Shown here: positions 24,501 through 37,100 of the stretch, one piece after another
How the letters are laid out: each line of letters starts with the position of its first letter
Position numbering within the stretch: the first letter of the stretch is position 1
Origin: Brienomyrus brachyistius
Lineage: Eukaryota; Chordata; Actinopteri; Osteoglossiformes; Mormyridae
Assembly (NCBI RefSeq): GCF_023856365.1
Contig: NC_064540.1
Coordinates: forward strand, 310,001-374,000
DNA length: 64,000 nt
Reading direction: 5' to 3'
Position numbers and translations under genes: made by a program
The notes under the pieces: model-generated
Told to the model about the DNA's origin: nothing
Databases searched by the model: none
Seen by the model: the letters and a program-made list of their open reading frames with translations, nothing else

Positions 24501-27461
24501 GAGGTCATACTGAAAGCCCCAACCGACCTGTCCCCAGACTGCCCTCAGCCACTAGCCTCTCCTCCAAAGAAGGACGTCTCCCTCCATGAGCTGCAGAAGA
24601 GGCTGGAGGCCGCAGAGGAGAGGAGAAAGGTGGGGACGCTCACATTCTGCATATCGAGGCTATGGTGGCATCGTGTATTGTGAAGTAACGATATAATACT
24701 CTCATAAACATGTCCTCCCCCCACAGTCCAAAAACATGCTGAGGCTAATTTAAGTTGGGTCAATTGCTAAATTGCCCATAGCTGTGCATGTGTGAAAGAA
24801 TAATGTGTGAGTGAATGGTGGGAGAGTGAATGGTGTGTGAGTGTGCCCTGCGATGGGCTGGCCCCCCATCCTGGGTTGTTCCCTGCCTCGTGCCCATTGC
24901 TTCCGGGATAGGCTCTGGACCCCCCACGACCCAGTAGGATAAGCGGTCTGGAAAATGGATGGATAAACATGTCCCAAGCAATAGTGTGTGAAAATGATCT
25001 ATGGATAGAGACTTGTCTTCTCTTTCAAATTTAGCACATTCAAGTTCTGCTTTGTGAAGAGATGAGGGAATATTGAGGCCAGAGATGATGGCTCAAAAGA
25101 TATTAGACGATGTACGTCGAGGTCGTGCAGCAGCAGCGTAATGCTCACTAAATGCACCCATTTAGCCCGATTGACACCCCACCTTTCCGCTGCAGCCGAC
25201 GAGACACTCTTTCAGCTGATGGCTGCCTGTAATTGGCATGATCACCCAGCTGTCAGGCCAGAAACAATTGTAAGGTCTATAGTTGTATGTCTAGGAAAAT
25301 TGTCGTTTCCATGGTGACAGGTATACACATATTTCTAATACATTTCTGTCCACAGTGGGTGTCCATCCTCCTGCCTTGTAATGTGTTGTATGGAAAATGA
25401 ATGGATGGGTTTTGTCTGCGCTTTCTATATGTAGACCAAAGAATGCAAGTATAATAATACTGAGTAAATACTTTAAAAATAAAAAAATTATGTAAATTGT
25501 ATCATAATGAATTGCATATGGGTACAAGTGTTACCTACTGTTGCCATAATTGCATTATAATCACACGTTGCACGCCCAGTGATTTGGAAACGAGAAAATG
25601 ACACACAGGGAACCATCTGTTCCCGCATGACCTCTGCTGATGCTTGCACGTGTAACAGGCTGTGTTTCCAGTCATGCCGTTAGGATGTCAGTACCGGGTG
25701 CTGACGTTTCTGCGCCGCGTGTCCTGCGTCTCGCAGTCCCACGAGGTCCACGTGCTGAAGCAGTTGGCGGAGAGGCGCGAGCACGAGAGGGTGGTGCTCC
25801 ACAAAGCCCTCGAGGACAACTACAACTTCAGCAAGATGGCCGAGGAGAAGCTGAGCTACAAGATGGAGGTTAATAAGGAGAACAGAGAGGCCCGCTTCAA
25901 CGCCTTAAAGCAGAAACTCCGCGAAAAGGCAAGAAATGGCTCTTATCTTCAGTTATTTCAGTTGGGAAATGCTGTTAACATTTTTGACATTTTGGGGCTG
26001 TTGCGAATGTCATGGCAGTGCCTTTACTTTAACAAAGGCAATAAATGTCTCTGTAAATTAGCAGTCTGTGCCCATATCCAGCAGGTCGTGGGTTCAAATC
26101 CTTTGGCCAACAGCATAATTATATCACAAATGGACCCTTAACACCAACTGGTCCTTGGATGTTTCTTGGGCTAAAAATGTCTGCTTATTTGATTAAGATG
26201 GAAATGGAATAACAAGTCTATCGTTGGGCTTGTAAACATGTAATGTTAAAAACATGGTACTCTGTCTGTCAGGTGACACTTCTGCTACATATCGCTACCT
26301 CCCCGCTTGCTACTTAGATTAAAGTGGTAAACACAAGAGAAAAGGTCATAGTAACACTATTCGCATAATAGAAAAATTCACACTCATGGGAGTCATTGGT
26401 ACCAAAGTTCATTCCCCATGATATTGCTTATTTATTAGGCTCCCTTAATTGCAGGGTGCAAACATCAGCACAGTATAGGTATTAAATAGAAGACCTTGAA
26501 ATTTGTAGTGACTAATTAGCCAGCAATGAGATGTACATAAGATTAATGGTTAGGGTTAGTAACACTATATATAACACTGTCATTAAAATTCCATGCAAGA
26601 TCATAAGCATCACACCAAAACATTTGCTTATCAATTAATGTGATTGCTTGCATTTCCTTTCGACATTAATTTAACACTGAATAACAAGACATTTATCATA
26701 CGGAGGCATGACCCTTTTATGAAATGGGATCACAGTAGAATTGATTTGCTACCATATAAAGAAATTTTATAAACTGAGTGATAAATTGTGGTCATAATGC
26801 TCATTAACTGAATTTCATTTCTGTTGTGCTTTTACCTGAAGAGGTTACACAGGAGGGGGCGGTGGTGCAGTGGTTAGCACTGTTGCCTCACACCTCTGGG
26901 ACCCGGGTTCGAGTCTCTGCCTGGGTCACATGTGTGTGGAGTTTGCATGTCCTCCCCATGTCGTCGTGGTGTTTCCTCCGGGTGCTGCGGTTTCCCCCCC
27001 ACAGTCCAAAAGCATGCAGAGGCTAATTGGACTTGCTAAATTGCCCACAGGAGTGCATGTGTGAGTGACTGGTGTGTGAGTGTACCCTGTGATGGGCTGG
27101 CCCCCCATCCTGGGTTGTTCCCTGCCTCATGCCCATTGCTTCCAGGATAGGCTCCAGACCCCCCATGACCCAGTAGGATAAGCAGTTTGGAAAATGGATG
27201 GATGGGTTACACAGGAATTATGTGCTAAGTCATCCACAGTAACCTTGAAATTGTTCATATGGTGCTGAATAATCAGGTATTATTGTAATATCGATCATAT
27301 GTTATTTATTTAAATGTGTACAGCAAGATGTTAAGAAAGGATGGTTCAGACAGCTACAAGTCCCAAGTCTTCCATTTGCATTATTTTCTCTCTCTTTCCA
27401 GGAAAAGCATGCAGCTGACGTTCGCCGAAACAAGGAGCTCCAGGCAGAACTGTCCGGCTGA
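19213..27461 (+). CDS. stmn3: Stathmin-3 (SCLIP-like)
   Basis: A neuronal stathmin that binds tubulin dimers and destabilises microtubules; it sits on Golgi and vesicle membranes. Coding exons are 19213-19231, 23935-24030, 24454-24629, 25737-25928 and 27402-27461, 543 nt and 180 aa, the human length. The N terminus ([20 protein letters not shown]) is followed by Cys22 and Cys24, the palmitoylation pair of the membrane-bound stathmins. The stathmin-like domain starts near FEVILKAP, passes [20 protein letters not shown], and continues as a long charged helix to [31 protein letters not shown] and the short Pro-rich linker fit stathmin-3 better than stathmin-2 or -4. Intron 4 uses a GC donor (AAG|GCAAGA). 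Introns hold several SINE copies and a MITE. AATAAA at 27804-27809 is a candidate poly(A) signal. Confidence 0.95.
20510..20625 (+). repeat. SINE tail fragment in stmn3 intron 1
   Basis: GGGATAGGCTCCAGACCCCC, then a seven-unit GGAT tail, match the 3' end of the window's SINE family. The 5' part is lost or very diverged. Confidence 0.6.
21461..21519. repeat. Poly-A followed by (AT)n
   Basis: A run of more than 25 A bases passes directly into about 16 AT units. A simple repeat in stmn3 intron 1, likely length-polymorphic. Confidence 0.95.
21690..21803 (+). repeat. SINE tail fragment in stmn3 intron 1
   Basis: CCTGGGTTGTTCCCTGC, then GACAGGTTCCAGACCCCC, then a GGAT tail: the last third of the SINE. 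It follows the AT-rich simple repeat by 170 bp. Confidence 0.65.
23189..23374. mobile_element. 186-bp hAT-type MITE with perfect 8-bp TSD
   Basis: The element begins CAGGGGTGGGGAACCTG and ends with its inverted copy CAGGTTCCCTACCCCTG. The arms pair over about 75 bases each, so it can fold into one long hairpin with a short loop. It is flanked by identical CTATAGAC (23181-23188 and 23375-23382). Length, CAGGGG ends and an 8-bp duplication are characteristic of hAT non-autonomous elements. In stmn3 intron 1. Confidence 0.85.
24716..24962 (+). mobile_element. 5'-truncated SINE with 12-bp TSD
   Basis: The copy starts in the middle of the SINE (CCCCCCACAGTCCAAAAACA) and runs to the GGATGGAT tail. 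ATAAACATGTCC flanks it at 24704-24715 and 24963-24974. 5' truncation with an intact target duplication is the signature of incomplete reverse transcription. In stmn3 intron 3. Confidence 0.85.
26855..27204 (+). mobile_element. Full-length SINE with 12-bp TSD in stmn3 intron 4
   Basis: Complete head, B box (GGGTTCGAGTC), body and GGATGGAT tail. Flanked by GGTTACACAGGA at 26843-26854 and 27205-27216. It lies about 200 bp before the last stmn3 exon. Confidence 0.88.
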
Positions 27462-27803
27462 GCATTCCCTCCAAACGGTTACCGAGAAAGAGTGTTCCGG
27501 CTGTCCCAAACTTAGGCAATTCTGCTGTCCGGATTCTTTTTTATTCAAAGCTCATCACCAAACTCCACATGTTAATTTCACAGTCAGGAAAAAGACAGTT
27601 CTCAAGAGGTTTGCGGTAATATATTTAATATACATTAATATATTAATATACTTATTTGATTTTAGTTTTTTTTTCATCGAATTGTTCAGTGTTTTTAAGC
27701 CAATAAGTGTCCATATACGCTCCTCCACATTACTTGGCTCAACATTCAACATAAATCAAATTCAGTCTCTGACTGTGAAATACACAGCGTCATTTTACAA
27801 GAT

Positions 27804-27809
27804 AATAAA
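27804..27809 (+). other. Candidate stmn3 polyadenylation signal
   Basis: AATAAA 343 bp after the stmn3 stop codon. Mammalian stmn3 transcripts have longer 3'UTRs, so a later site may also be used. Confidence 0.4.
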
Positions 27810-30800
27810 GAGTTCGTTGAGGGGTGTGTAGTCCGAGATAAAAAAGAACTGTAGAAATTATCCAGTACTTCATAAACCAATATAACGTATCACAGTACAC
27901 GCCAAAGCTATTAAGCTTCATTTTATTTTTGCAAAACAAAAAAGAGTTATTAGTGATGTAATCGGAGCGCAAGTGCAACTACAGTTAACTCTAATCTAAG
28001 GCTTACGTGTCAGTTTTATCTGAATATATCTGAACTTCATTGCTGTCTATTATATCTAGGGCACATATTGAAGATGGTCGCTTGAATTCTTGACCTAAAG
28101 CTTCTTCATCTCCTTGCAATTGCTTTGTTCAGTGCCAAAATTACAGTTTAAAACCTGGTAATTAACACAGGTAATTGTTGCATATCATTTATGCTTTAGA
28201 CGTGCAATCTGTGCAAATGTCACTTAGCACACAATACACCGTACTGCAGGGAAAAATGTATTTTTTTGACAAAAAATATTCTTTTGTTGGCTTTAGTGGG
28301 TACAGGTTTATAAGTCCCTGGTAACCTTTTTTGAAGGTAATAATATTCCAAAGTAATACACACTAGATTACAAATCTCCAAAGTATCCATAGAAATGAAT
28401 GCTTCTAATGTTACGAAATCATACTCTTAATGCAGTGCGGTTCTTTCCTGTGGCACCAAACGTTTTTTTGGGTTGCCAGCTAACGATAAGTTATATACAC
28501 AAAATATTAATTATTACCTGATCAATCAACTTCTTCAAAATCATTGCAATTTGACATTAATATAACGTGCTTTAACTAATGAATAATATTACTCTGCTAG
28601 GATGTTTTACTGTGTGATGTTATTCATAAGTTTTGGTGTTTAATAGGTAAATGCTATTCATGAAGACTCAGTTTGTATATATCCATCATGACAAGGTAGC
28701 ATTCTCACTAACAATGGAAGCTGAATGGATCATTCACTAAAATACAAATATTCTTGTAGAGCACAAACCTATATTTTATGTTCAGTGACACCAAGAATGG
28801 AAACAACTGAGAGCTGAATTAAAGAGGTGACAGACCTTCTCAGATGTTTCTCAGCTACCATTTTGTATTCAAACACAAAGACATTATACATTTCCTACCA
28901 TGCCAGTTCGTATGGTCTGGATGTGTTACCATTCACACATAGCTTATCATTCCCCTTTGCTAGATGCTAAACCTCTCTGCACTCAGTGTATTGGCCAATA
29001 TACTGGATATTATTTTGTTATTCCAAGATCTTGAATAAATGAGGCTATAAACAGTACTGAAGAAAATCAACAAGCATTTAAAATTCCAAGCACCCCTCTA
29101 CATTTTATGTCTGTATTGTCACGCCTAACTGAAAACCACAGCATGAATGTAGTGGCAAAATGAATTTGTGCTTTTGCCTTTTGGGGGCACCCACCAGACG
29201 GTTTATGCAGTGAACTTCCTCTAAGTACCGCACGTACTATGCTGACACACTGTTTTCAGGCCGCAGCTGCACGTGCCAAAATACATGTGTGTGTGTGCGG
29301 GGGGGGGGGGGGGGAAATAAAGACACACCTACCATTACTCACATCAGAGGTGGCCAGCAGAGAACTTGGTGGACCAGGTTTTATAAGAGATGAATCCATA
29401 AAACTCACCATCTCAATAATGACTCTGGCCAAAGCAATTTAAGACCAAAAGCTAAATGACCATTGAGTGAGACTGGGCACCTCTGACTTATATTTTAAGG
29501 TATTTCACCTGTCGCACAGTAATTGTTAAGATCAGTAGATTATCAGGGAATAAAGCACCACGTAATAACCTTGTTTCACTTCCTTATCTAGCTGCTATTG
29601 GTCTGGTATTTGTAATTCATTACTGGAATGATCATGAAGATACAGGGAAAACACCTAATTACCACATAATTGTCACGTTTCACTTCCTTACCTAACTGGC
29701 ATTTATGTATTCTTGCTATATTAGCAAAATGTGATTATGAACTTGTAGGGAAAGCACCTAAATATAATTCAAACCTGACACACCTGAACGTGGGTTCACT
29801 GAGTTGACATTACTAATTTGACAGCAACAGGTAATCAGGAAGGTAGATGACAGCTAATTGTTATGGCTCTTCTGTTCTTTGCTTAATACGTGCATAACTT
29901 CCGAGGTAAAAACTGACATGCCCGGATCTATGCAAATGACATGGAATACACTGCTTTCTTTGCCACACCCTGGTAAGATGTGAAGGAATTTGGCTAAACG
30001 GTACTTTTAAAAGACTTCAAACATATTGCAGAGATTGTTAAAGACACAGCATCCAAAATATTGACAAATAAGTTCCTTAAACAACGTAGTTAAAAAGCAT
30101 GGATTGAGCTACTCATGTGTAGCTATAATACAGAAGGCTGTAAAACAACGCAGAAGGTCGTTGGATCAAGTCCCATAGCTGATGGAGTGATGTCATAATT
30201 GGAACCTTGACAAGAGCTCCAGGGGTGCTGGCTGAATCTGCAATCTTGCAATCAGAAAAGCAGGAAAGAGATGTTCACAGGTTTCTGTGGTATTTTCTCT
30301 GTCACAACGTGTTCCAGTCCAGGAAGTTATTTTGATTTATTTATATCTTAAACATCCGGATATGTTGCATCAGATGCTTCTGCATGCAATGTTCCCAGAT
30401 CAAGATATCTGTCGCAGCAGGTGGCATTGTTGCTTTGCTTACATGAAAATTGCATCATTCTGTTGAGGCAAAACCCCAGAGATTTTAAGTGTTGCTCGTA
30501 TGCCTAAAGAGCCCAACTTCCTTTATCACACTATGTCAATAAGCAATTAACAAACGTGTAGCAATTCAAATGTTAGAAAACCTGAATAAACATTTAAACA
30601 TGACATAAACCTTAAGTATTTTTTTTTATTGTGTTTGACAAATTATCTTATTCATTGCAATTAAATGATCCTTAATTTTGTGATTCGGACAAATATGAGC
30701 ACATGTACATCAGAATGCTTCTCTTCTCATGCCTCATCTGACTCTCCATGAAACACACAGACACTTATGCAGATGAGAGCAAGATTGGGGGTCACCATGC

Positions 30801-32330
30801 AGAGTGAACCAGCTTGCAGCACCCCAGGAGCTAGGAGGGGGTAAGGGCCTTGCTCAGAGCTAACAGACACGCAACTATTCAGCTGAGGCTGGGCTCAAAC
30901 CAACGACCTTCCGATCACAGGCACAGAAGCTCACTGATAGCCAACTGATCGTATATTTGCGTTTCTTTCATTCTGCTGCACAAAATTCCTAAACAAATTC
31001 TAAATCAAGTAAAGAATCTAGTGACCAATGCAATACAAAGTATGTAAACTAAGGCTAAGGTTTTGATGACAATGACTGAAAATGCACAAGGTTGAACTTT
31101 TTCTGTATGGTGTATATCAATTTCAACAGTACATTACATGCCTAATATAACACACAGGTAGCAAACATATATATATATATGTTCCTACCTCTTCCAGTTT
31201 TGTCTCCCTCCCCTTCCACTAAGCAGCCTTACTCTTCCTCTTTTAACAGGCTGTTTACCCTGTTTGTTTCATTGTCATTCTTCCATTGCCAAATTGTAAC
31301 ACTGTGTTTTGCTATGTCAATATATACTTGTCAACTGAAGGTTTATTTGACGCACCTGTGAGCTATTTTAATGAACTGCTAGATCTAGTGCTTTAAACAT
31401 TCCCCTTTATTGGTGAAAGTCAAGATTCAGTTGAGAGCAATTCATCAATCCAGGACACATTAATAAAAACAATTTAGAAGAGATGTATAGAGAATATGCT
31501 TGATTTATGACAACTGGTTCAACCATTATACAAGTAATGACTTAAACAGTGAACTAATGCCTAGATGTTTTTTTTTTTTTTTGGGGGGGGGGGGGGGTAA
31601 GACTATTCAAGAGTATCAGTATAATACATTCTGACAAATGTGACATAAAACACTGATAACGTAGAACACGACAGATGAAAGGAAATAATCATATGATCAA
31701 ATAAATGAGACTTTGGCTTTATGATGTGCACAACTGACACGATCACGTGGAGGTTGTAGTAGTAGTAATGGAAATATTATTCCCGATCTGCTTAATGTAC
31801 CAAAGCGACTACGGGAAAAACTATAAGTTGCATTCATATAATACCCTTTTTGGAGATACAGAAGGTCCACATTGGAAAGCAAGTGTACTTAATAAATACT
31901 CTTTACCGTGAGAACGTTTCATAGCAAATTGCAAAAGAATGTGGAGCTGCAAATACTGCATAGTAGAGAACAGGCAACACGTAAGTAGCCAATTTCTTTG
32001 TAAACAATATATAAAACGGAGCTAATATTTCTTAACTTTAAAGCAGCAAAAAACCGACATAAAAACGTGCCATCTGTCGTTTATTTTATTATGAAAAAGT
32101 AGCAGTCTTGCATATACCTAATTTTCAGCAACATTCCTTGTAATGCACTGTAATTACCGGGATGTCAATCACACCGAAAACTAAACTTTACCTCTTATTT
32201 CAGACGTAAGCTCTTTGTTAGGGAACCACATAGCTATGTCTGTGCCGAAATGCACTTCTGTCACCAGTATATCTATCTTCAAAAAACTCAAATATCTCCA
32301 AATGCACGACCCTCTCCACACACAGGACTC
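27810..32330. other. Intergenic stmn3-gmeb2, no gene seen
   Basis: This 4.5-kb span is AT-rich. I found no exon with family resemblance. It contains a poly-G run (about 29299-29315), a T-then-G homopolymer junction (about 31568-31597), a short (AT)n (about 31169-31182), and one SINE-like fragment listed separately. Confidence 0.5.
30770..30950 (-). repeat. SINE-like fragment with tRNA-type B box
   Basis: On the minus strand the sequence TGTGATCGGAAGGTCGTTGG, then GTTTGAGCCC, looks like a tRNA-derived head with a B box, followed by the equivalent of GAGCAAGGCCCTTACCCCC. It differs from the main SINE of this window, so it is a second, older family. Confidence 0.45.
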
Positions 32331-33060
32331 CATCCTGCCACTGCCGGGGTAACGCGAGACACGTTAGCTCCGCCCTGCGCGCTCTCCTGTTTTTATAATG
32401 CGTCATCACTTCGGTTTATGGCCTGCGCACCGCCAACTTATTCACCCTCCCTCAGTCTTCCGTTTAAAGTTAGAAAGTCTCCCGATTCCATTCGCAGACA
32501 AAAGAAGGTAAGAGGGGAAAAGCCGGTTCTTCCGTGCGTTGGGAGCTTGACTGAGAAAAGAGGGAGGGGTGGGGGCTGGTTTCGGCGGCGGCCCAACGTG
32601 AGGACGCACGGCCCGAAGCCGCCGTACGGATGATGCGGCCCGCCGTGCCGTCGTCGCGCCGCCGCCGATTGCCGCGCGTCGACGTGGCAGCCCGCGCGCT
32701 AGCTGGCGTCAAACCGTGCGCATTGTGGGTGGCGACAAAAAGAACGACTCCGGTTGCCAATGCGGAACGTCGTTGCTGCCCCAGCCGGCATGAACGGCGT
32801 GCTAAACGTGCGCAGTGAACGTAGTATGGGCTGCTGGGGAGGGACGGAGGGAGGGGGGCGCGTACGTGCAGATACGTTCAAACGCTCACGAGACTCACTG
32901 AGCTGAATTAGCCAGCCCATTCTCGCGCCTGCACTTATGTACCAGGAAGTATTTCGTGCCAGTCGTGCGCGGCTGCCGCGCGTAGCCACATGTGGGTGCG
33001 GAAAGCAGCTGGTGCTTGTGGCGGTCGACAGTGTGGCGAGCCAAGCATTACGCAAACCTC
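32330..33060. promoter_or_regulatory. CpG-rich promoter region of gmeb2
   Basis: CpG-dense sequence (GGCGGCGGCCCAACGTG, CGTCGTCGCGCCGCCGCCG, GCGCGTCGACGTGG) stands out from the AT-rich surroundings. A donor AAGAAG|GTAAGA at 32507/32508 suggests a noncoding first exon of gmeb2 ending at 32507, splicing to the exon that holds the ATG at 34168. The transcription start itself is not determined. Confidence 0.6.
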
Positions 33061-34130
33061 CACCGAACATGCACACAAGCAGAGACAGCGAGACTTATGC
33101 TGCTATCACTCAGTGACATCAGTTTCTATGGAAGGAATGCCCTTTATTCTCAATACACGTGTGTCTGAATGTCCGTCTGCATGGCTGTACCTGTGTATCA
33201 TAAAATCATTGGCTACTGTAAATGATGGCTGAAACGGAGAGAGCTCGAAACTAAGCTCACTTTCAGTCGTATATTTTCTTCTGTATTTCTGAAGATCGTG
33301 TATCAATGATACTGACTTTGTACTTTGATAATGAACTTTCTTGCTTTCCTCCTGCCTGTAAAATACATTCATCCTTTACAGTTTCCATGACACTGTCAGT
33401 ATAGGCTATTGGTTACTGGCTCTGAGCTGATTCCTGGAGACAACAAAATATGTTTGTGGTTATATCATTTAATTACCATGGGATGAATTAAGTAAGCAGA
33501 GAAGAAACTTTGCTCTCCTGTTGTAGATATTAGTGAGTCACGCTGACGTGTAACATTTACCATTAAGGTGGCTTGTATCACAAATCCAGATCTGTTGGTT
33601 AGCTAGGTATCTTGTCAAATTTACTTTAGAATGGGCTAAATGAAAAGATTGTTTCTGATTCTTTTATAATAAAACCAGCAGGCATACAACATACAGATAA
33701 GCAGTGCATGAATTACAAAAAAAGGAAAACCCAGGTCAGTTTATCATTACTATAGTATTTGATATTCTGTTATGTTCTCCTGAAGTGTTGTTTTTTTAAT
33801 TATGAAATATTTAAAGCACATATTGGATTCATTTTGATTGTTTCTTACAGTGGGTGTTGTAGGAAATATTTCAGTGAAAAGTATGAATTATAAGCATAAT
33901 TATAGTCATTTAAGCCTTTGTTAACATTACTGTCACTGTTTATCATCATTACTGAAAATTCCTGAAGACGGCCTGTAGTCATTGCACCTAAAAAGTCAAA
34001 ACGCAGCATATTTGTAACTGTAGCCTTTCAGTTTATCCATCTACCCATTTTCCACCTTCTTGTCCTGGTCAAATTTTTCACATATTAAATATGAGACATC
34101 TTCTCTTTCTGCCTCCCTCCTCCCACAATA
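33061..34130 (+). other. gmeb2 first intron, nothing else recognised
   Basis: AT-rich intron-like DNA between the CpG block and the first coding exon. The acceptor before the coding exon is probably CATGCTGCAG at about 34131-34140. No repeat family recognised. Confidence 0.4.
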
Positions 34131-34167
34131 TCATGCTGCAGTGTTGGCAGTCAGGCCAACCACCCCT

Positions 34168-37100
34168 ATGGCATCGTCAGAAGTCAGCATGCACGTAGAG
34201 GAAGTCGTCGTCGTGACAACACCAGACACAACCGTGGATGGAGCAGTTGTGGAGGAGGTGAAGACAATGCTTGTCACAACAGATATCTCCCACCCAGGGT
34301 TAGTATTCAAAACCATCTCATAGCCAAGATAAGCCTGAAAAATGGATGTTTGAAGATTTCAGAGCACTTTGCCGTCATTCATAACATGCAGACTTGTCGA
34401 GGCAGATGTTTTGGATCTTAGAGTTCAATGATATTTCTTAATAATTGTTCATTGTTCAAAAGTTCATTGTTAGCATTCAGAAATTCCTCTATCATGGTTG
34501 TATTGTTTGACGTGTGTGAAACATTTTACTTGCACAGTTTGCTTCAGTCTAAAGTCATAACAGCCTACCTGTTCTATGAGATGATGCTACCGTGACATTT
34601 TCTAATGCTTGTTTTTAGGCCTTTTTTTTCATAAACAATACAGTTTTACATATTGTACAAATGCAGACACTGTAGCCTCATTCTTATGGAAAGTTGGCTG
34701 AGAGCTGAGCCTCCTGAATCTGTAATGGTACTAGATGGCTTTCATATGTGCAAGTTGAAACTGGAAAGAAGAAAGGAGGGGGACTTGCTATCTGTGTCAC
34801 GTGGTGTAATCCAAGATGCACTGCTTAAGTTTCAGGTATGTGGTTAAGGCATCGACATGGGGGTTTTCACACACTGGCGTTCCTGTTGTGTACGCGCGCC
34901 CCTCAGCCAGTGTCATGACTGCAGTGGAGAATACGCTCTATCATCCGCTGGTGAAGCAGCCAAACATCTTCATGAAAATCTCTGGGATTTTAATCATATC
35001 GCTGTAATGTCCACTCTGACTAACTTCTTCCAGTCTGTTAACTGCTCAGCAAGAGAGTGGACTTGGGTGACTCAGATATCAGGAATGCTTGCAGATCTGT
35101 TGTCTTGCCATCCCTGGGCAGATATGGCCAGAACATGGATCAGTGATTCACCATTACCTAGCAACCTCTTTTTCACAACAGAAACTGAGTGAGTGAGCAA
35201 AAGAAGGTGCGAATCTTCAGAAAAGGCTTAGAGGACGCGAACTAAGTTGGGTACATTTTGTGAGACGTATCCACAAGGACATCCATCCATCCATCCATCC
35301 ATCCATCCATCCATTTTCCAGACCGCTTATCCTACTGGGTCACAGGAGGTACTGAGTCTATCCCGGAAGCAATAGGCACGAGGCAGGGAACAACCCAGGA
35401 TGGGGGGCCAGCCCATCGCAGGGCACACTCACACACCATTCACTCTCACAGATGCACACCTACGGACAATTTAGTTACTCCAATTAGCCTCAGCATGTCT
35501 TTGGACTGTGGGGGGAAACCGGAGAACCTGGAGGAAACCCCACGACGACATGGGGAGAACATGCAAACTCCGCACACATGTGGCCCAGGCGGAGACTCGA
35601 ACCCGGGACCCAGCAGTACTAACCACAGCACCGCCATGACACCCCATCCACAAGGACATTTGCAGTTATATCAGTTGTGCTGGTTCCCCAAGAAAACATG
35701 CCGGATAATGAAAAATCTGAAGGGCCTTTCAGATGAAAAAAGGACATATAGGTATTGAGCAAAGTGAGGAGATTCAGGATAGCTTAAAAAGAAGGTCAGC
35801 TAAGAGAGAAGTCAGCCCAGGGATAAGCAGGACCATAAGCTTCAGCAGAACATCCCATAGAAAATGTGGAATGGAATGAAGAAACGTACTGGCTTGCAGA
35901 CCAGTGATCAGGTGGTGGAGGGGAACTCGGATAATGTTGCTGAGTTATTAAACAAATTAGACATCTATGTGCCCTTCCAGAACATACCCAGGTTCAGGCT
36001 TCACTCCCCCACTGCCTTATTCCCCTCCTGGTTCCTCACCCTTTCCTCACACCCCTTCCCCATCTCGCTCTCTCCTGCTATCATTCCTCCTCTCCACTAT
36101 ACAGACATCGGCTAAACCACCAAATAATGACTGCATATGGAAATTGTTGCACGTAGTCATGTAATTATGATCAGTCCGTGTGTAGATGCTAATGCAGATT
36201 TCCCACACCTTTTCTCTGTAGGTTGTCAGCATTGTGGTCAAGCTAACATTGCTTTTAATTTACTGCTCAGAGAGGAGGTGACGGAGGACAGCATGGAAGC
36301 TGAGACTGAAGCCGCTGCCTTTACCGCAACGCCCATTCTGGAGAAGGAAGCAGTAATAGGTAATGTTAGCCAGGGCTGGGTTCATGGTGCCCATGCCAGG
36401 CGATGATGTCACAAAAACATCCTACGCCAGGGGTCACCAACCTTTTTGAAACTGAGAGCTACTTCCCTGGTATTGAGCCATACGAAGGGCTGCCAGTTTG
36501 AAACACCCTCCTAAACTTCATATATGATAAACATATTTTAAACGTGTTTTTTTTTTTAGATATTGTCATTTTCAAATCTATATAAATGCAAATGTGATTA
36601 AAGAGGAGTTGCAGCAGGATAAAATTACATTTTAGACGCTGCTGACTGGTGAGTTGTGCTATTTTTAGAACAGGTCCGCGGGCGACTCGTGTGGTGCTTG
36701 GGGGCATCCTGGTGCCCGTGGGCACCATGTTGATGACCCCCGTCCTTCACTAAACTGATCATGAGGAACTATTTATGATCGAATGTCTCCCATGAGAATT
36801 CCGAGCCTCCCATGGTGTAAGTTTGTATGTTTTATCGCTGATAAGGGATGACATAGTGGCTCTGTGAGTTGACTCACACCTCCATGCTTGGGGGGGTTCG
36901 AATCCCACGTGTGTTCGTGGAGCTCGCATGTGCCTCTGTGTCATCCTGCTTTTCTCCGGTTGCTTCTGATTGCAGTTCAAAGACTTGCAGTTAGGCTGAC
37001 TGACATCACTAAATTGCCCACAGTGTATGTTTATGTGTGTGTGGATAAGAGGTTATAAGATGGATGGATTGTCCCTGAAAGTGAAGAGTGGGAGGAGGAG

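Noticed and set aside
25929..26141. Open frame extending stmn3 exon 4
   Set aside because: It diverges from all stathmins immediately after REK, whereas the exon at 27402 restores the conserved end. This is intron read-through past the GC donor.
27316..27831. 171-codon frame overlapping the last stmn3 exon
   Set aside because: It reads the exon 5 region in the wrong phase and the 3'UTR. The stathmin frame ends at 27461.
32250..33232. Several long frames on both strands in the CpG block
   Set aside because: High G+C removes stop codons. The translations are Arg/Ala/Pro-rich without family resemblance, and the block fits a promoter.
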